This document shows, in pieces, positions 22,917 through 33,729 of a DNA stretch of 64,000 nt. The translations under genes were made by a program, and so were the position numbers. Within the stretch, counting starts at the first letter, position 1; the number at the start of each line of letters is the position of its first letter. The notes under the pieces are model-generated. The model saw nothing but the letters and a program-made list of their open reading frames with translations. It did not search any database and was not told the origin of the DNA. The stretch is from Macrothele yani. Its lineage: Eukaryota > Arthropoda > Arachnida > Araneae > Macrothelidae. The stretch lies in contig CM077034.1 in the NCBI GenBank assembly GCA_039090855.1, positions 9,688,984-9,752,983 on the forward strand, in the 5' to 3' direction.

Positions 22917-24980
22917 CAGTTATAACGAAGTAAATTTCTCCGTCATTTTTATCCGCGCCGGGGTTTGAACCCGGATCCCCTCACCAATTGAGCTACGCGG
23001 ACGTTTTATTCTGATTCCTATCTGCCTTTATGTCGTGTGCGTCCTTCTGGCAGGTACGTCACATATCCTGGTACGTTGCATCATCTCCCCCTTATTATTT
23101 CTTTTTCGAAGTGCTGAAGAAAGGATTCTCTTATTTTTCCTATCTCGCGGTGTGGAAATAACATCACACCATTGCGAGATTGTGAACGGTCGGGTCATCC
23201 GGATAGTTCGGGCGCCATTATAACGAAGTAAATTTCTCCGTCATTTTTATCCGCGCCGGGGTTTGAACCCGGATCCCCTCACCAATTGAGCTACGCGGAC
23301 GTTTTATTCTGATTCCTATCTGCCTTTATGTCGTGTGCGTCCTTCTGGCAGGTACGTCACATATCCTGGTACGTTGCATCATCTCCCCCTTATTATTTCT
23401 TTTTCGAAGTGCTGAAGAAAGGATTCTCTTATTTTTCCTATCGCGCGGTGTGGAAATAACATCACACCAATGCGAGATTTTGAACGGTCGGGTCATCCGG
23501 ATAGTTCGGGCGCCATTATAACGAAGTAAATTTCTCCGTCATTTTTATCCGCGCCAGAATACGAACCCGGATCCCCTCATTCCGGAATAAGTCACTCTAC
23601 CAATTGAGCTACGCGGACGTTTTATTCTGATTCCTATCTGCCTGTATGTCGTGTGCGTCCTTCTGGCAGGTACGTCACATTTCCTGGTGCGTTACATCAT
23701 CTCCCTCTCATTTTTTTTTTTTTTTTTTCGAAGTGCTGGAGAAGGGATTCTCTTATTTTTCCTATCTCGCGGTGTGGAAATAACATCACACCATAGCGAG
23801 ATTTTGAACGGTCGGGTCATCCGGATAGTTCGGGCGCCATTATAACGAAGTAAATTTCTCCGTCATTTTTATCCGCGCCAGGATTCGAACCCGGATCCCT
23901 TCATTCCGGAATAAGTTGCTCTACCAATTGAGCTACGCGGACGTTTTATTCTGATTCCTATCTGCCTGTATGTCGTGTGCGTCCTTCTGGCAGGTACGTC
24001 ACATCTCCTGGTACGTTACATCATCTCCCTCTCATTTTTTTTTTTCGAAGTGCTGGAGAAAGGATTCTCTTATTTTTCCTATCTCGCGGTGTGGAAATAA
24101 CATCACACCATAGCGAGATTTTGAACGGTCGGGTCATCCGGATAGTTCGGGCGCCATTATAACGAAGTAAATTTCTCCGTCATTTTTATCCGCGCCAGGA
24201 TTCGAACCCGGGTCCACTCATTCCGGAATAAGTTGCTCTACCAGTTGAGCTACGCGGACATTTTATTCTGATTCCTATCTGCCTTTATGTCGTGTGCGTC
24301 CTTCTGGCAGGTACGTCACATCTCCTGGTACGTTACATCATCTCCCCCTTATTATTATTTTTTTTTTCGAAGTGCTGGAGAAGGGATTCTCTTATTTTTC
24401 CTATCTCGCGGTGTGGAAATCACATCACACCAATGCGAGATTTTGCACGGTCGGGTCATCCGGATAGTTCGGGCGCCATTATAACGAAGTAAATTTCTCC
24501 GTCATTTCTGTCCACGCCAGGATTCGAACCCGGATCCCCTCATTCCGGAATAAGTCACTCTACCAATTGAGCTACGCGGACGTTTTATTCTGATTCCTAT
24601 CTGCCTTTATGTCGTGTGCGTCCTTCTGGCAGGTACGTCACATCTCCCGGTACGTTACATCATCTCCCTCTCATTTTTTTTTTTTCCGAAGTGCTGGAGA
24701 AGGGATTCTCTTATTTTTCCTATCTCACGGTGTGGAAATCACATCACACCAATGCGAGATTTTGAACGGTCGGGTCATCCGGATAGTTCGGGCGCCATTA
24801 TAACGAAGTAAATTTCTCCGTCATTTTTGGTCTACGCCGGGATTCGAACCCGAGGCCGCTTATTCCGGAACCAGTCGCTCTACCAACTGAGCTACGCGGA
24901 CGTTTTATTCTGATTCCTATCTGCCTTTATGTCGAGTGAGTCCTTCTGGCAGGTACGTCACATCTCCCGGTACGTTACAC
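22917..24980 (-). repeat. SINE-B tandem array 2, ~310-bp units, seven tRNA-like heads
   Basis: Heads on the - strand lie at 22951-23002, 23249-23300, 23547-23618, 23871-23942, 24188-24259, 24510-24581 and 24829-24901. The first two have lost the same ~20-bp anticodon-arm segment, so they duplicated after that deletion. The units otherwise match array 1, but with longer GCTGGAGAAGGGATTCTC segments. Array 1 and array 2 both terminate at GGTACGTTACA. Confidence 0.93.
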
Positions 24981-25159
24981 AGTGTAAATATCATTGATTT
25001 TGTCAGTTTGAATTTTGTTTGTAAGACGCTTCTTGCTGAACGTCTATTTTATTTCGTTATACCAATAAAGCGATTTTGAAAAGCAAATGATATTCTTTCA
25101 GCACGTAATATTTCTTTCTTTTATCTCAACCGATATTTCAATTTCTTTCAATTTCTTAG

Positions 25160-25332
25160 ATCCGCATTCGAACACGGAACATCTTTGTGAGCATCGATGC
25201 CGTGAAGTTAATTTCTGTGTCGAATAATCCACTCTGCACTCCGTGTAAACCTTTCCGATATCGTTTACTGAGGAATCCCCCATTTTTGGTAGCAGAAAGC
25301 AAGGACTTGGATGACAACGTTTTTACAGACAG
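25160..25332 (+). CDS. PAPPA-like: Pappalysin-like protein, internal exon 2 of 4 seen
   Basis: A pyrimidine-rich acceptor ending TTTCTTAG precedes 25160 and the donor ACAG/GTAAGA follows 25332. The 173-nt exon starts in phase 0, exactly matching the end of the previous exon, and leaves two bases for the next. It encodes 57 codons, beginning IRIRTRNIFVSIDAVKLIS, with the two-cysteine segment NNPLCTPCKPFRYRLLRNPP. From family knowledge, a CxxCKPxxYxxxRxPP block sits between the central module and the fibronectin-like strand region of PAPP-A. That makes this the most diagnostic exon. It ends DNVFTD plus a split Arg. It sits between SINE-B array 2 and a Tc1 insertion. Confidence 0.87.
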
Positions 25333-25363
25333 GTAAGAAAATAAGAAAATTTGCCTTTACTTT

Positions 25364-25534
25364 AGAGCAGTAGTTCTCAAAGTGTGTTCGCGGAGCCCTG
25401 GGACTCTGCGACACTTTCCGTGAAAATCCCCAGGAACACCGTCATGTTCGACAACTAAAATACACCAGGAAAATCCACATACTTCCTCTATTTCCTTGTA
25501 CAATGAATGTATATAGGGATTAGACAGAATAATA
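25364..25534 (+). mobile_element. Possible hAT-type element edge
   Basis: CAGTAGTTCTCAAAGTGTGT with the GC-rich GGAGCCCTGGGACTC following resembles hAT (Charlie-like) terminal sequence (CAGxGGTTCTCAAAxT). No transposase or partner end is identified, and a Tc1 element interrupts the region at 25535. Confidence 0.35.
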
Positions 25535-26953
25535 CACTGACGGAAAAAAAAATCCCAACACCAAGAAGGGGTTGTGTTAGATAAACGACAGTTGGTAGGC
25601 GGTGAGAGTACATCTGTAAGATGACGTCAATGCAAATTTCGCGCTCGGCGCATACGTGTGGCGCTAGTAGCGCCCCTCGAAACATGCAAAGCCGGTTTGC
25701 TGTAAAAACGCGCTGTAACGTTCGTGAGCGTTAATTATCGTTGAGACTCGACGTAGTGTGTTGATGCTAGTCAAGAATGCCTTTAAGAAGACGAAGAAGC
25801 CATTATCAACAGCTCACGGAGTTTGAACGAGGTCGTGTAATAGGGCTCCGAGAAGGTGGATTTTCTTTCCGCAACATTGCAGAACGACTTGGCAGGAATG
25901 TAGCCACTGTGCATGATTGTTGGCAGCGGTGGTCAAGGGAAGGTACTGCCTCAAGAAGACCGGGTTCCGGCCGGCCACGTGGCACTACTGAGAGGGAAGA
26001 CCGCTGTGTACGGCGTATGGCCGTGGCGCATCGTACCGCGTCTGCGGCAGCAATTCGAGCTGCAGTTGTCACCACAGTGACACAACAAACTGTTACAAGT
26101 CGGTTACTTGAAGGACAGCTCCGAGCCAGACGCCCTGTAGCGTGCATTCCACTTACTCCAAACCACTGCCGTTTGCGACGTCAGTGGTGTCAAGCTAGAG
26201 CTCATTGGAGGACGGAGTGGAGATCTGTTGTGTTTTCTGATGAAAGCCGGTTCTGCCTGGGTGCCAGTGATGGCCGTGTGTTGGTTAGAAGGAGGCCAGG
26301 TGAGCGCCTGCAACCAACCTGTCTGCGGCCAAGACACACTGGACCTACACCTGGAGTTATGGTCTGGGGAGCAATTTCCTATGACAGCAGGAGCACTCTC
26401 GTGGCTATCCCACGCACCCTGACGGCACAGTTGTACGTCGGTCTGGTGATTCAACCTGTTGTGCTGTCATTCATGAACAGCATTCCAGGGGGTGTTTTCC
26501 AACAGGATAACGCTTGCCCGCATACCGCTGTTGTAACCCAACATGCTCTACAGAGTGTCGACATGTTGCCGTGGCCTGCTATATCACCAGATCTTTCACC
26601 AATCGAGCACACATCATTGGATGACAACTCCAGCGTCACCCCCAATCAGCATTAACCGTCCCTGTATTGACCGACCAAGTGCAACAGGCATGGAACTCCA
26701 TCCCACAAACTGACATCCAGCACCTGTACGACACAATGCATGAACGTTTGCGTGCTTGCATTCAACATTCTGGCGGTTACACCGGTTATTAATGTACCAG
26801 CATTTCACATTTAAAATGGCTCTTCTCGCGCTTACATTAAGCTGTGATTTTGAAACTTTAATCGATTAAATATGTTAGCTATACAAATGTATTGCCGCCA
26901 TTTCATTCCTCTACAACTATTTTTTCGTGGTGTTGGGATTTTTTTCGTCAGTG
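25535..26953 (+). mobile_element. Tc1-like element with TIRs and TA duplication
   Basis: Ends CACTGACGGAAAAAAAAATC (25535) and GATTTTTTTCGTCAGTG (to 26953) are inverted, followed inward by CCCAACACCA and TGGTGTTGG. TA flanks both sides. The length is 1419 bp. The transposase inside is nearly full length but frameshifted. Confidence 0.93.
25777..26792 (+). pseudogene. Tc1-like transposase, C-terminal frameshift/deletion
   Basis: ATG 25777 opens MPLRRRRSHYQQLTEFERGR. An HTH region follows (RNIAERLGRNVATVHDCW), then the GRPRG hook. Catalytic region: VFSDESRF (first Asp), FQQDNACPHT (second Asp) and SPDLSPIEH (Glu). Only 32 residues separate the second Asp and the Glu, not the canonical 34. Right after IEH (about 26610) a short deletion removes the expected xWD and shifts the frame, giving an early stop at about 26655. 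The original ending, QAWNSIPQTDIQHLYDTMHE to GGYTGY and stop at 26792, remains readable in another frame. One lesion separates it from an intact gene, so the insertion is probably young. Confidence 0.92.
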
Positions 26954-27832
26954 TATGAACAACACGCTCATAGCCGTGACTTTAAATGCAGCTGCTTACG
27001 TCGCAATAAGCAACGGTATGCACCACTTTTTGGTTGTAATTGCTTTGTTTAGAACCTCAAGGTCCTGTTTAAGTGCATTTAAAGTGTCTTGTTGCAAAAT
27101 TTCTTTAAGGCTGCCTTTGAATGAGTATTAGGGTTCATTTTCTGAGATAGAAGGCGCTTCTTGGGCGTCAATTTTACGCTTTGAAAGACTGTCCCAGAAG
27201 TTGGCGTCAGCAAATCACTGTAGACCTCGCCATATTCAGATAGGATGCGGTCTCTTGTTGACTCCACAATGAGAAGATCAAATACGCGCTGTTACGTTTT
27301 AACCAGTGACGTTTTCTGGGGGGGGGCGGAGTTTCGATAGCTCGAATTGGGGCGTTTTCTGCTAGTGTACAGATTTTCTCTTCAAAAAATGAATGTACAG
27401 TAGGATTTGAGATGTTCTATGGGATACAAGCTTCCAGTCTCACTTTTGGCCCCATTTAATTATTTCTATTTGGCCTACATAATTAAAAAAAAAAATCAGA
27501 CAAAAATGAGAGATTTCGTTCCTTCCTGACAGAAACACTACTAAGCTAACTTATCGCGCGCCATCTTGCGGCCAAATTGGAATACTTTCGAGTCAGATAA
27601 ATTGAATTAAAAAAAAAATTCTAACCTTTTTAAAGGAATAAAAACTGCTGCACGTATTAGTTATAGGTAGTTTTTACTGGTTCTCAAAATTTCAAACACC
27701 AAAAAGTAATAGTCTTTGAGAAAATGTGTACAAAAGAATTTACAATGCAGATATAGGATATAATTTCTCTCACACTCGTGCAAAGACAGCCGTAAGGGTA
27801 ACGACTATATAAATAACCTAACGGACTTCTAA
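26954..27832. other. Intronic sequence, nothing recognised
   Basis: AT-rich, with an isolated - strand ORF of 62 codons (27079-27267) that matches nothing I know, and a G run near 27318. A short motif GCGCGCCATCTTGCGGCC lies at about 27556. Confidence 0.4.
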
Positions 27833-28033
27833 AGAGGGCTAATTGTTGGTGGCCGGCTTGTTGGTGCCTCCGTGACAACAGTCTCCAGGGTGGTGGAGGT
27901 ATCGAGAGCAACTGTGTCTAGCGTTATGACAGCATACCGTGTTCTGGGCAAAACCTCGTCTGCAAAATCCAAGAGCGGCCGGAAAACGACCCTGTCTGAT
28001 AGAGACAAGGAAGCATTAAAGAGGATTGTATGA
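27833..28033 (+). pseudogene. Tc1-like transposase N-terminal fragment
   Basis: An open frame encodes RGLIVGGRLVGASVTTVSRV, then VEVSRATVSSVMTAYRVLG and the GKTSSAKSKSGRKTTL hook. This is the DNA-binding bipartite HTH and linker of a Tc1-like transposase. It stops at TGA 28032-28034, exactly where the 107-bp tRNA-like array begins. The catalytic domain is absent. It is a different Tc1 family from the others here. Confidence 0.82.
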
Positions 28034-28035
28034 CG

Positions 28036-30110
28036 AAGTAAATTTCTCCATCATTTTTATACCAGCGGACGGATTCGAACATACAACTCTCGTCTCCGGA
28101 GCTCCGAATGCTATCCACTATACTATATTGGCATGTGCTCTCACTGCTATTTGCCTTTATCTCATGTGCGTTCTCTGGGATTCGAACCCACAACTCTCGG
28201 CTCCGAAGCTCCGAGTGCTATCAACTATACTACACTGGCAGGTGCTCTCACTGCTATCTGCCTTTATCTCATGTGCGTCCTCTGTGATTCGAACCCACAA
28301 CTCTCAGCTCCGGAGCTCCGAGTGCTATCCACTATACTACACCGGCATGTGCTCTCAGTGCTATCTGCCTTTATCTCATGTGCGTCCTCTGGGATTTGAA
28401 CCCACAACTCTCAGCTCCGGAGCTCCGAGTGCTATCCACTATACTATACTGGCATGTGCTCTCACTGATATCTGCATTTATCTCATGTGCGTCCTCTGGG
28501 ATTTGAACCCACAACTCTCAGCTCCGGAGCTCCGAGTGCTATCCACTATACTACACTGGCATGTGCTCTCACTGCTATCTGCATTTATCTCATGTGCGTC
28601 CTCTGGGATTTGAACCCACAACTCTCAGCTCCGTAGCTCCGAGTGCTATCCACTATACTTCACTGGCATGTGCTCTCACTTCTATCTGCCTTTATCTCAT
28701 GTGCGTCCTCTGGGATTCGAACCCACAACTCTCAGCTCCGGAGCTCCGAGTGCTATCCACTATACTACACTGGCATGTGCTCTCACTGCTATCTGCCTTT
28801 ATGTCGTGTGCGTCCTCTGGGAATCGAACCCACAACTATCGGCTCCGGAGCTCTGAGTCCTATCCACTACACTACACTGGCATGTATTCTCACTGCTATC
28901 TGCTTTTATATCATGTGCGTCCTCCGGGATTCGAACCCCCAACTCTCGGCTCCGGAGTTCCGAGTGCTATCCACTATACTACACTGGCATGTGCTCTCAC
29001 TGCTATATGCCTTTATGTCATGTGCGTCCTCTGAGAATCGAACCCACAACTATCAGCTCCGGAGCTCTGAGACCTATCCACTACACTACACTGGCATATA
29101 CTCTCACTACTATCTGCCGTTATCTCATGTGCGTCGTCTGGGATTTGAACCCACAACTCATGGCTCCGGAGCTCCGAGTGCTATCCACTATACTACACTG
29201 GCATGGGCTCTCACTGCTATCTGCCTTTATCTCATGTGCGTCCTCTGGGATTCGAACCCACAAATCTCAGCTCCGGAGTTCCGAGTGCTATCCACTATAC
29301 TACACTGGCATGTGCTCTCACTACTATCTACCTTTATGTCATGTGCGTCGTCTGGGATTCGAACCCACAACTCGCGGCTCCGGAGCTCCGAGTGCTATCC
29401 AGTATACTACACTGGCATGTGCTCTCACTGCTTATCTCATGTGCGTCCTATGGGATTTGAACCCACAACTCTGAGCTCCGGAGTTCCGAGTGCTATCCAC
29501 TATACTACACTGGCATGTGCTCTCACTGCTATCTGCCTTTATCTCACGTGCATTCTCTGGAATTCGAACAAACAACTATCGGCTCCGGAGCTCCGAGTGC
29601 TATCCACTATACTACACTGGCATGTGCTCTCACTGCTACCTGCCTTCATCTCATGTGCTTCCTCCGGGATATGAACCCACAAATCTCGGCTCCGGAGTTC
29701 CGAGTGCCATCCACTATACTACACTGGCATGTGCTTTCACTGCTATATGCCTTTATGTCATGTGCGTCCTCTGGGAATCGAACCCACAACTATCGGCTCC
29801 GGAGCTCTGAGTCCTATCCACTACACTACACTGGCATGTACTCTCACTGCTATCTGCCTATATCTCATGTGCGTCGTCTGGGATTCGAACCCACAAATCT
29901 CAGCTCCGGAGTTCCGAGTGCTATCCACTATACTACACTGGCATGGGCTCTCACTGCTATCTGCCTTTATCTCATGTGCGTCCTCTGGGATTCGAACCCA
30001 CAAATCTCAGCTCCGGAGTTCCGAGTGTTATCCACTATACTACACCGGCATGTGCTCTCACTGCTATCTGCATTTATCTCACGTGCATTCTCTGGAATTC
30101 GTGCATTCTA
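28036..30110 (-). repeat. 107-bp tandem array of tRNA-like units, about 19 copies
   Basis: Landmark GGCATGTGCTCTCACTGC recurs at 28131, 28238, 28345, 28452 and 28559, a period of exactly 107 bp, and continues to about 30110. On the - strand each unit reads as a tRNA-like body: TAGTATAGTGGATAGCACTC (box A region) and GTTGTGGGTTCGAATCCCAG (box B region). The anticodon loop region is the 12-bp palindrome AGCTCCGGAGCT. The first unit begins with ACGAAGTAAATTTCTCCATC, the domain that also follows the SINE-B heads. Repeat-derived open frames of up to 343 codons occur because 3 x 107 is a whole number of codons. I do not call them genes. Confidence 0.93.
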
Positions 30111-30292
30111 CTGGCGGTTGTTCAGCCTAACCCGCGAGATTACACCTCATGACTTTTGCTACTTCAATGTATTCTGCTCTTAAGGTGGACGTCAAGCCAT
30201 TTTGCTTCTTATACTTCCAATTATGGTTTTGTTTTATCGAAAAACTTTTGTACAGATTTCCTCCCCAATTACTGTGTTCCTAAGGATGAAAA

Positions 30293-30506
30293 CTTTTTTT
30301 TTGATTGGAGGTTTAACGACTACCGTGAGCAACTCAATGGGCTATAAGCAGTTGCCCGTCCCTAATTTAGGGTCACTGGTTCCAGGGAAGGGAGAGAGCC
30401 AGTGCCGTAAGACAAACACAACATCCATGCCTGACCGGGATTCGAACCCGGACCCCTTACGGACAAATGATCAGAGGCCAACGCCTTAGACCACTGCGCC
30501 ACCGGG
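30293..30506 (-). mobile_element. SINE family A, antisense copy
   Basis: T run, then GATTGGAGGTTTAACGACTA, the reverse of the SINE-A body, followed by the reversed head (GGGATTCGAACCCGG, CCTTAGACCACTGCGCCACC). It is inserted in the left arm of the TTAA element. Confidence 0.88.
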
Positions 30507-30528
30507 GCGGCGCAGTGGTCTAAGGCGT
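30481..30528. repeat. Perfect 20-bp inverted repeat with 8-base loop
   Basis: ACGCCTTAGACCACTGCGCC (30481-30500) and its exact reverse complement (30509-30528) surround ACCGGGGC. The stem is made of the two opposed SINE-A box A regions. Confidence 0.95.
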
Positions 30529-30612
30529 AAATTAGGGACGGGCAACTGCTTATAGCCCATTGAGTTGCTCACGGTAGTCGTTAAACCTCCAATCAAAAAA
30601 AAAAAAAGATGG
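30507..30612 (+). mobile_element. SINE family A, sense copy with internal deletion, head-to-head with previous
   Basis: GGCGCAGTGGTCTAAGGCGT runs directly into AAATTAGGGACGGGCAACTG, so the variable arm, box B and most of the body start are missing. The copy ends in a 13-A tail. Together with the antisense copy it forms a palindrome centred at 30504. Confidence 0.85.
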
Positions 30613-33245
30613 CACGACCTGTTCTTTGATGACGTCAGTTGACAAACAAATGTCGGGTTGCATAATTATTGCTATGTTTTAGAAAATATTAAGTATTCCA
30701 AGTTATAATATGAAGTTATTTAAATCGATGTTCAAATTTTCATCCTTGGGAATGCACTGATTGTCCAGAAAAAGATGGCGCGACCTGTTCTTTGATGACG
30801 TTAGTAGACAGACAAATGTTGAATTGTATAATTATGGTTTTGTTTTAGAAAATGTGAAATATTCCAATTTATAAAATGAAGCTATTTTAATCGATGTTCA
30901 AATTTTCATCCTTATGAATGCATTAATTGTCCAGAAAAAAGATAGCGCGACCCGTTCCTTGATGACGTCAGTAGACAAACAAATGTTGGATTGCATAATT
31001 ATATTTATTGTTTAGAAAATATTAAGTATTCCAAATTATAAAATGAAGCAATTTTAATCGATGTTCAAATTTTCATTATTGGGAACCCATTGATTCCCCA
31101 GAAAAAAGGTGGCGCAACCCGTTCTTTGATGATGTCAGTAGACAAACAAATGTTGGATTGCATATTTATGGTTATGTTTTATAAAATATTAAGTATTCCA
31201 AGTTATAATATGAAGTAATTTTAATCGATGTTCAAATTTTCATCCTTGTGAATGCATTTATTGTCCAGAAAAGAGACGGCGCGACCTGTACTTTGATGAC
31301 GTCAGTAGAAGAACAAATGTTGGATTGCATAATTATGGTTATGTTTTAGAAAATGTTAAGTAATCCAAGCTATAAAATGAAGCTATTTTAATCGATGTTC
31401 AAATTTTCATCCTTGGGAAAGGCATTGATTGCCCAGAAAAAAGGTGGCGCAACCCGTTCTTTGATGACGTCAGTAGACAAACAAATGTTGAATTGCATAA
31501 TTAGGGTTATGCTTTATAAAATATTAAGTATTCCAAGTTATAATACGAAGTTATTTTAATCGATGTTCAAATTTTCATCCTTGGGAACGCATTGATTGTC
31601 CAGAAAAAAGATGGCGCGACCTGTTCTTTGATGACGTCAGTAGACGAACAAATGTTGGATTGCATAATTATGGTTAAGTTTTAGAAAATATTAAGTATTC
31701 CAAGTTATAATCTGAAGTTTTTTTAATCGATGTTCAAATTTTCATCCTTGGAAACGCATTGATTGTCCAGAAAAAAAATGGCGCGACCTGTTCTTTGATG
31801 ACGTCAGTAGACAAACAAATGTTGGATTGCATAATTATGGTTATGTTTTAGAAAATATTAAGTATTCCAAATTATAAAATGAAGCTATTTTAATCGATGT
31901 TCAAATTTTCATCCTTGGGAACGCATTGATTGTCCAGAAAAAAGATGGCACGACCCGTTCTTTGATGACGACAGTAGACAAACAAATGTTGGATTGCATA
32001 ATTATGGTTATGTTTTAGAAAATATTAAGTATTCCAAATTATAAAATGAAGCTATTTTAATCGATGTTCAAATTTTCATCCTTGGGAACGCATTGATTGT
32101 CCAGAAAAAAGATGGCGCGACCCGTTCTTTGATGACGTCAGTAGACAAACAAATGTTGAATTGCATAATTGTGGTTATGTTTTAGAAAATATTAAGTATT
32201 CCAAGTTATAAAATGAAGCAATTTTAATCAATGTTCAAATTTTCATCCTTGGGAACGCATTGATTGTCCAGAAAAAAGATGGCGCGACCCGTTCTTTGAT
32301 GACGTCAGTAGACAAACAAATGTTGAATTGCATAATTGTGGTTATGTTTTAGAAAATATTAAGTATTCCAAGTTATAAAATGAAGCAATTTTAATCGATG
32401 TTCAAATTTTCATCCTTGGGAACGCATTGATTGTCCAGAAAAAAGATGGCGCGACCCGTTCTTTGATGACGTCAGTAGACAAAGAAATATTGAATTGCAT
32501 AATTGTGGTTATGTTTTAGAAAATATTAAGTATTCCAAGTTATAAAATGAAGCAATTTTAATCGATGTTCAAATTCTTATCCTTGGTAACGCATTGATTG
32601 TCCAGAAAAAAGATGGCGCGACCCGTTCTTTGATGACGTCAGTAGACAAACAAATGTTGAATTGCATAATTGTGGTTATAATTTAGAAAATATTAAGTAT
32701 CCGAAGTTATAAAATGAAGCAATTTTAATCGATGTTCAAATTTTTATCCTTGGTAACGCATTGATTGTCCAGAAAAAAGATGGCACGACCCGTTCTTTGA
32801 TGACGTCAGTAGACAAACAAATGTTGAATTGCATAATTATGGTTATGCTTTATAAAATATTAACTATTCCAAGTTTGAATATGAAGTTATTTTAATCGAT
32901 GTTCAAATTTTCATCCTTGGTAACGCACTGATTGTCCAGAAAAAAGATGGCGCGACCCGTTCTTTGATGACGTCAGTAGACAAACAAATGTTGAATTGCA
33001 TTGTGGTTATGTTTTAGAAAATATTAAGTATTCCAAGTTATAAAATGAAGCAATTTTAATCGATGTTCAAATTTTTATCCTTGGTAACGCATTGATTGTC
33101 CAGAAAAAAGATGGCGCGACCCGTTCTTTGATGACGTCAGTAGACAAACAAATGTTAGATTGCATAAATATGATTATGTTTTAGAACATATTAAGTATTC
33201 CAAGTTATAATTTGAAGTTATTTTAATCGATGTTCAAATTTTCAT
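30613..33245 (+). repeat. 167-bp satellite, 16 copies, each with TGACGTCA
   Basis: Landmark GATGGCGCGACCCGTTC recurs every 167 bp (for example 32111, 32278, 32445), 16 times in all. Each unit has TTTGATGACGTCAGTAGACA (a perfect TGACGTCA palindrome in nearly all copies), AGAAAATATTAAGTATTCCA and TTTTAATCGATGTTCAAATT. The same unit occurs inverted at 54.7-58.3 kb. Confidence 0.95.
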
Positions 33246-33424
33246 TCTTGGGAACACACTAATATGTGAAGAAAATGTGTACAGAAGTTTTTCCATTGGA
33301 AATATAGGAAGCAAAATTACTTGACGTCCACCTTAAATGTTTAATAGATTTTTAACAGAAGGAATTCATGTGTTACACACGAGGCTACTGACGTCATGTT
33401 TTTTATGATTTTATGTTCTTTCAG

Positions 33425-33553
33425 AAATCTTCTACCAGATACGAAGTACGAATACAAAGTACAGGCTTGGCTGGGTTCCAGAGTATCTGAATTCTCTCCG
33501 ATATTATCTCACGTGACCGGATCCCCTGTGTGTGGAGATGGAATTATTGACAG
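33425..33553 (+). CDS. PAPPA-like: Pappalysin-like protein, internal exon 3 of 4 seen
   Basis: Acceptor TTATGTTCTTTCAG and donor GACAG/GTAAGT bound a 129-nt exon that accepts one base (completing the split Arg) and donates two. It encodes NLLPDTKYEYKVQAW, a fibronectin-III-like strand (LxPxTxYxYxVxA), and then SEFSPILSHVTGSPVCGDGI. CGDGI is the opening of the cysteine-rich repeat (DUF4215/myxococcal cysteine-rich type) found after the FN3-like segment in pappalysins. The second half of that repeat is exon 4, 17.8 kb downstream. Exon phases 1 and 2 agree with both neighbours. Confidence 0.87.
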
Positions 33554-33729
33554 GTAAGTCAAATGCATCAATACATAGGGTTTCGAAAGGTTTTTGACAC
33601 TTAGAACAGAAACAACTGAACCCACTGCGTACAAACTTTTATTGTCATTCGAAGCAGCTGGTGTGGAAAAGTATTCCATAACCTACAGAAAAACGTGAAT
33701 TTTAAAGTTTCTCTTTGTTTAACTAACTA

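Larger units (their letters stand above)
30180..33336. mobile_element. TTAA-flanked element with ~44-bp TIRs, interior filled by satellite
   Basis: The left end TTAAGGTGGACGTCAAG at 30180 and right end CTTGACGTCCACCTTAA at 33336 are inverted. Similarity extends inward for about 44 bp (ATTTTGCTTCxTATA). The interior is a SINE-A inverted pair plus 16 copies of a 167-bp unit, with no transposase. TTAA at both ends suggests a piggyBac-like target, but the end sequence itself does not prove the superfamily. Other copies, in reverse or tandem, are at 54.7-58.3 kb. Confidence 0.8.

Noticed and set aside
18709..24901. Cluster of fourteen functional tRNA genes
   Set aside because: Heads have palindromic or deleted anticodon arms and mismatched acceptor stems, and they are embedded in a longer repeated unit. 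They are SINE heads.
27079..27267. Possible host gene exon on the - strand
   Set aside because: 62 codons with no recognisable motif or convincing splice sites; cannot be supported.
28026..30183. Long open frames up to 343 codons with a repeated His/Cys/Tyr-rich peptide
   Set aside because: They are produced by a stop-free 107-bp period read in three frames. The same DNA is a tRNA-like array, and overlapping frames are all equally open.
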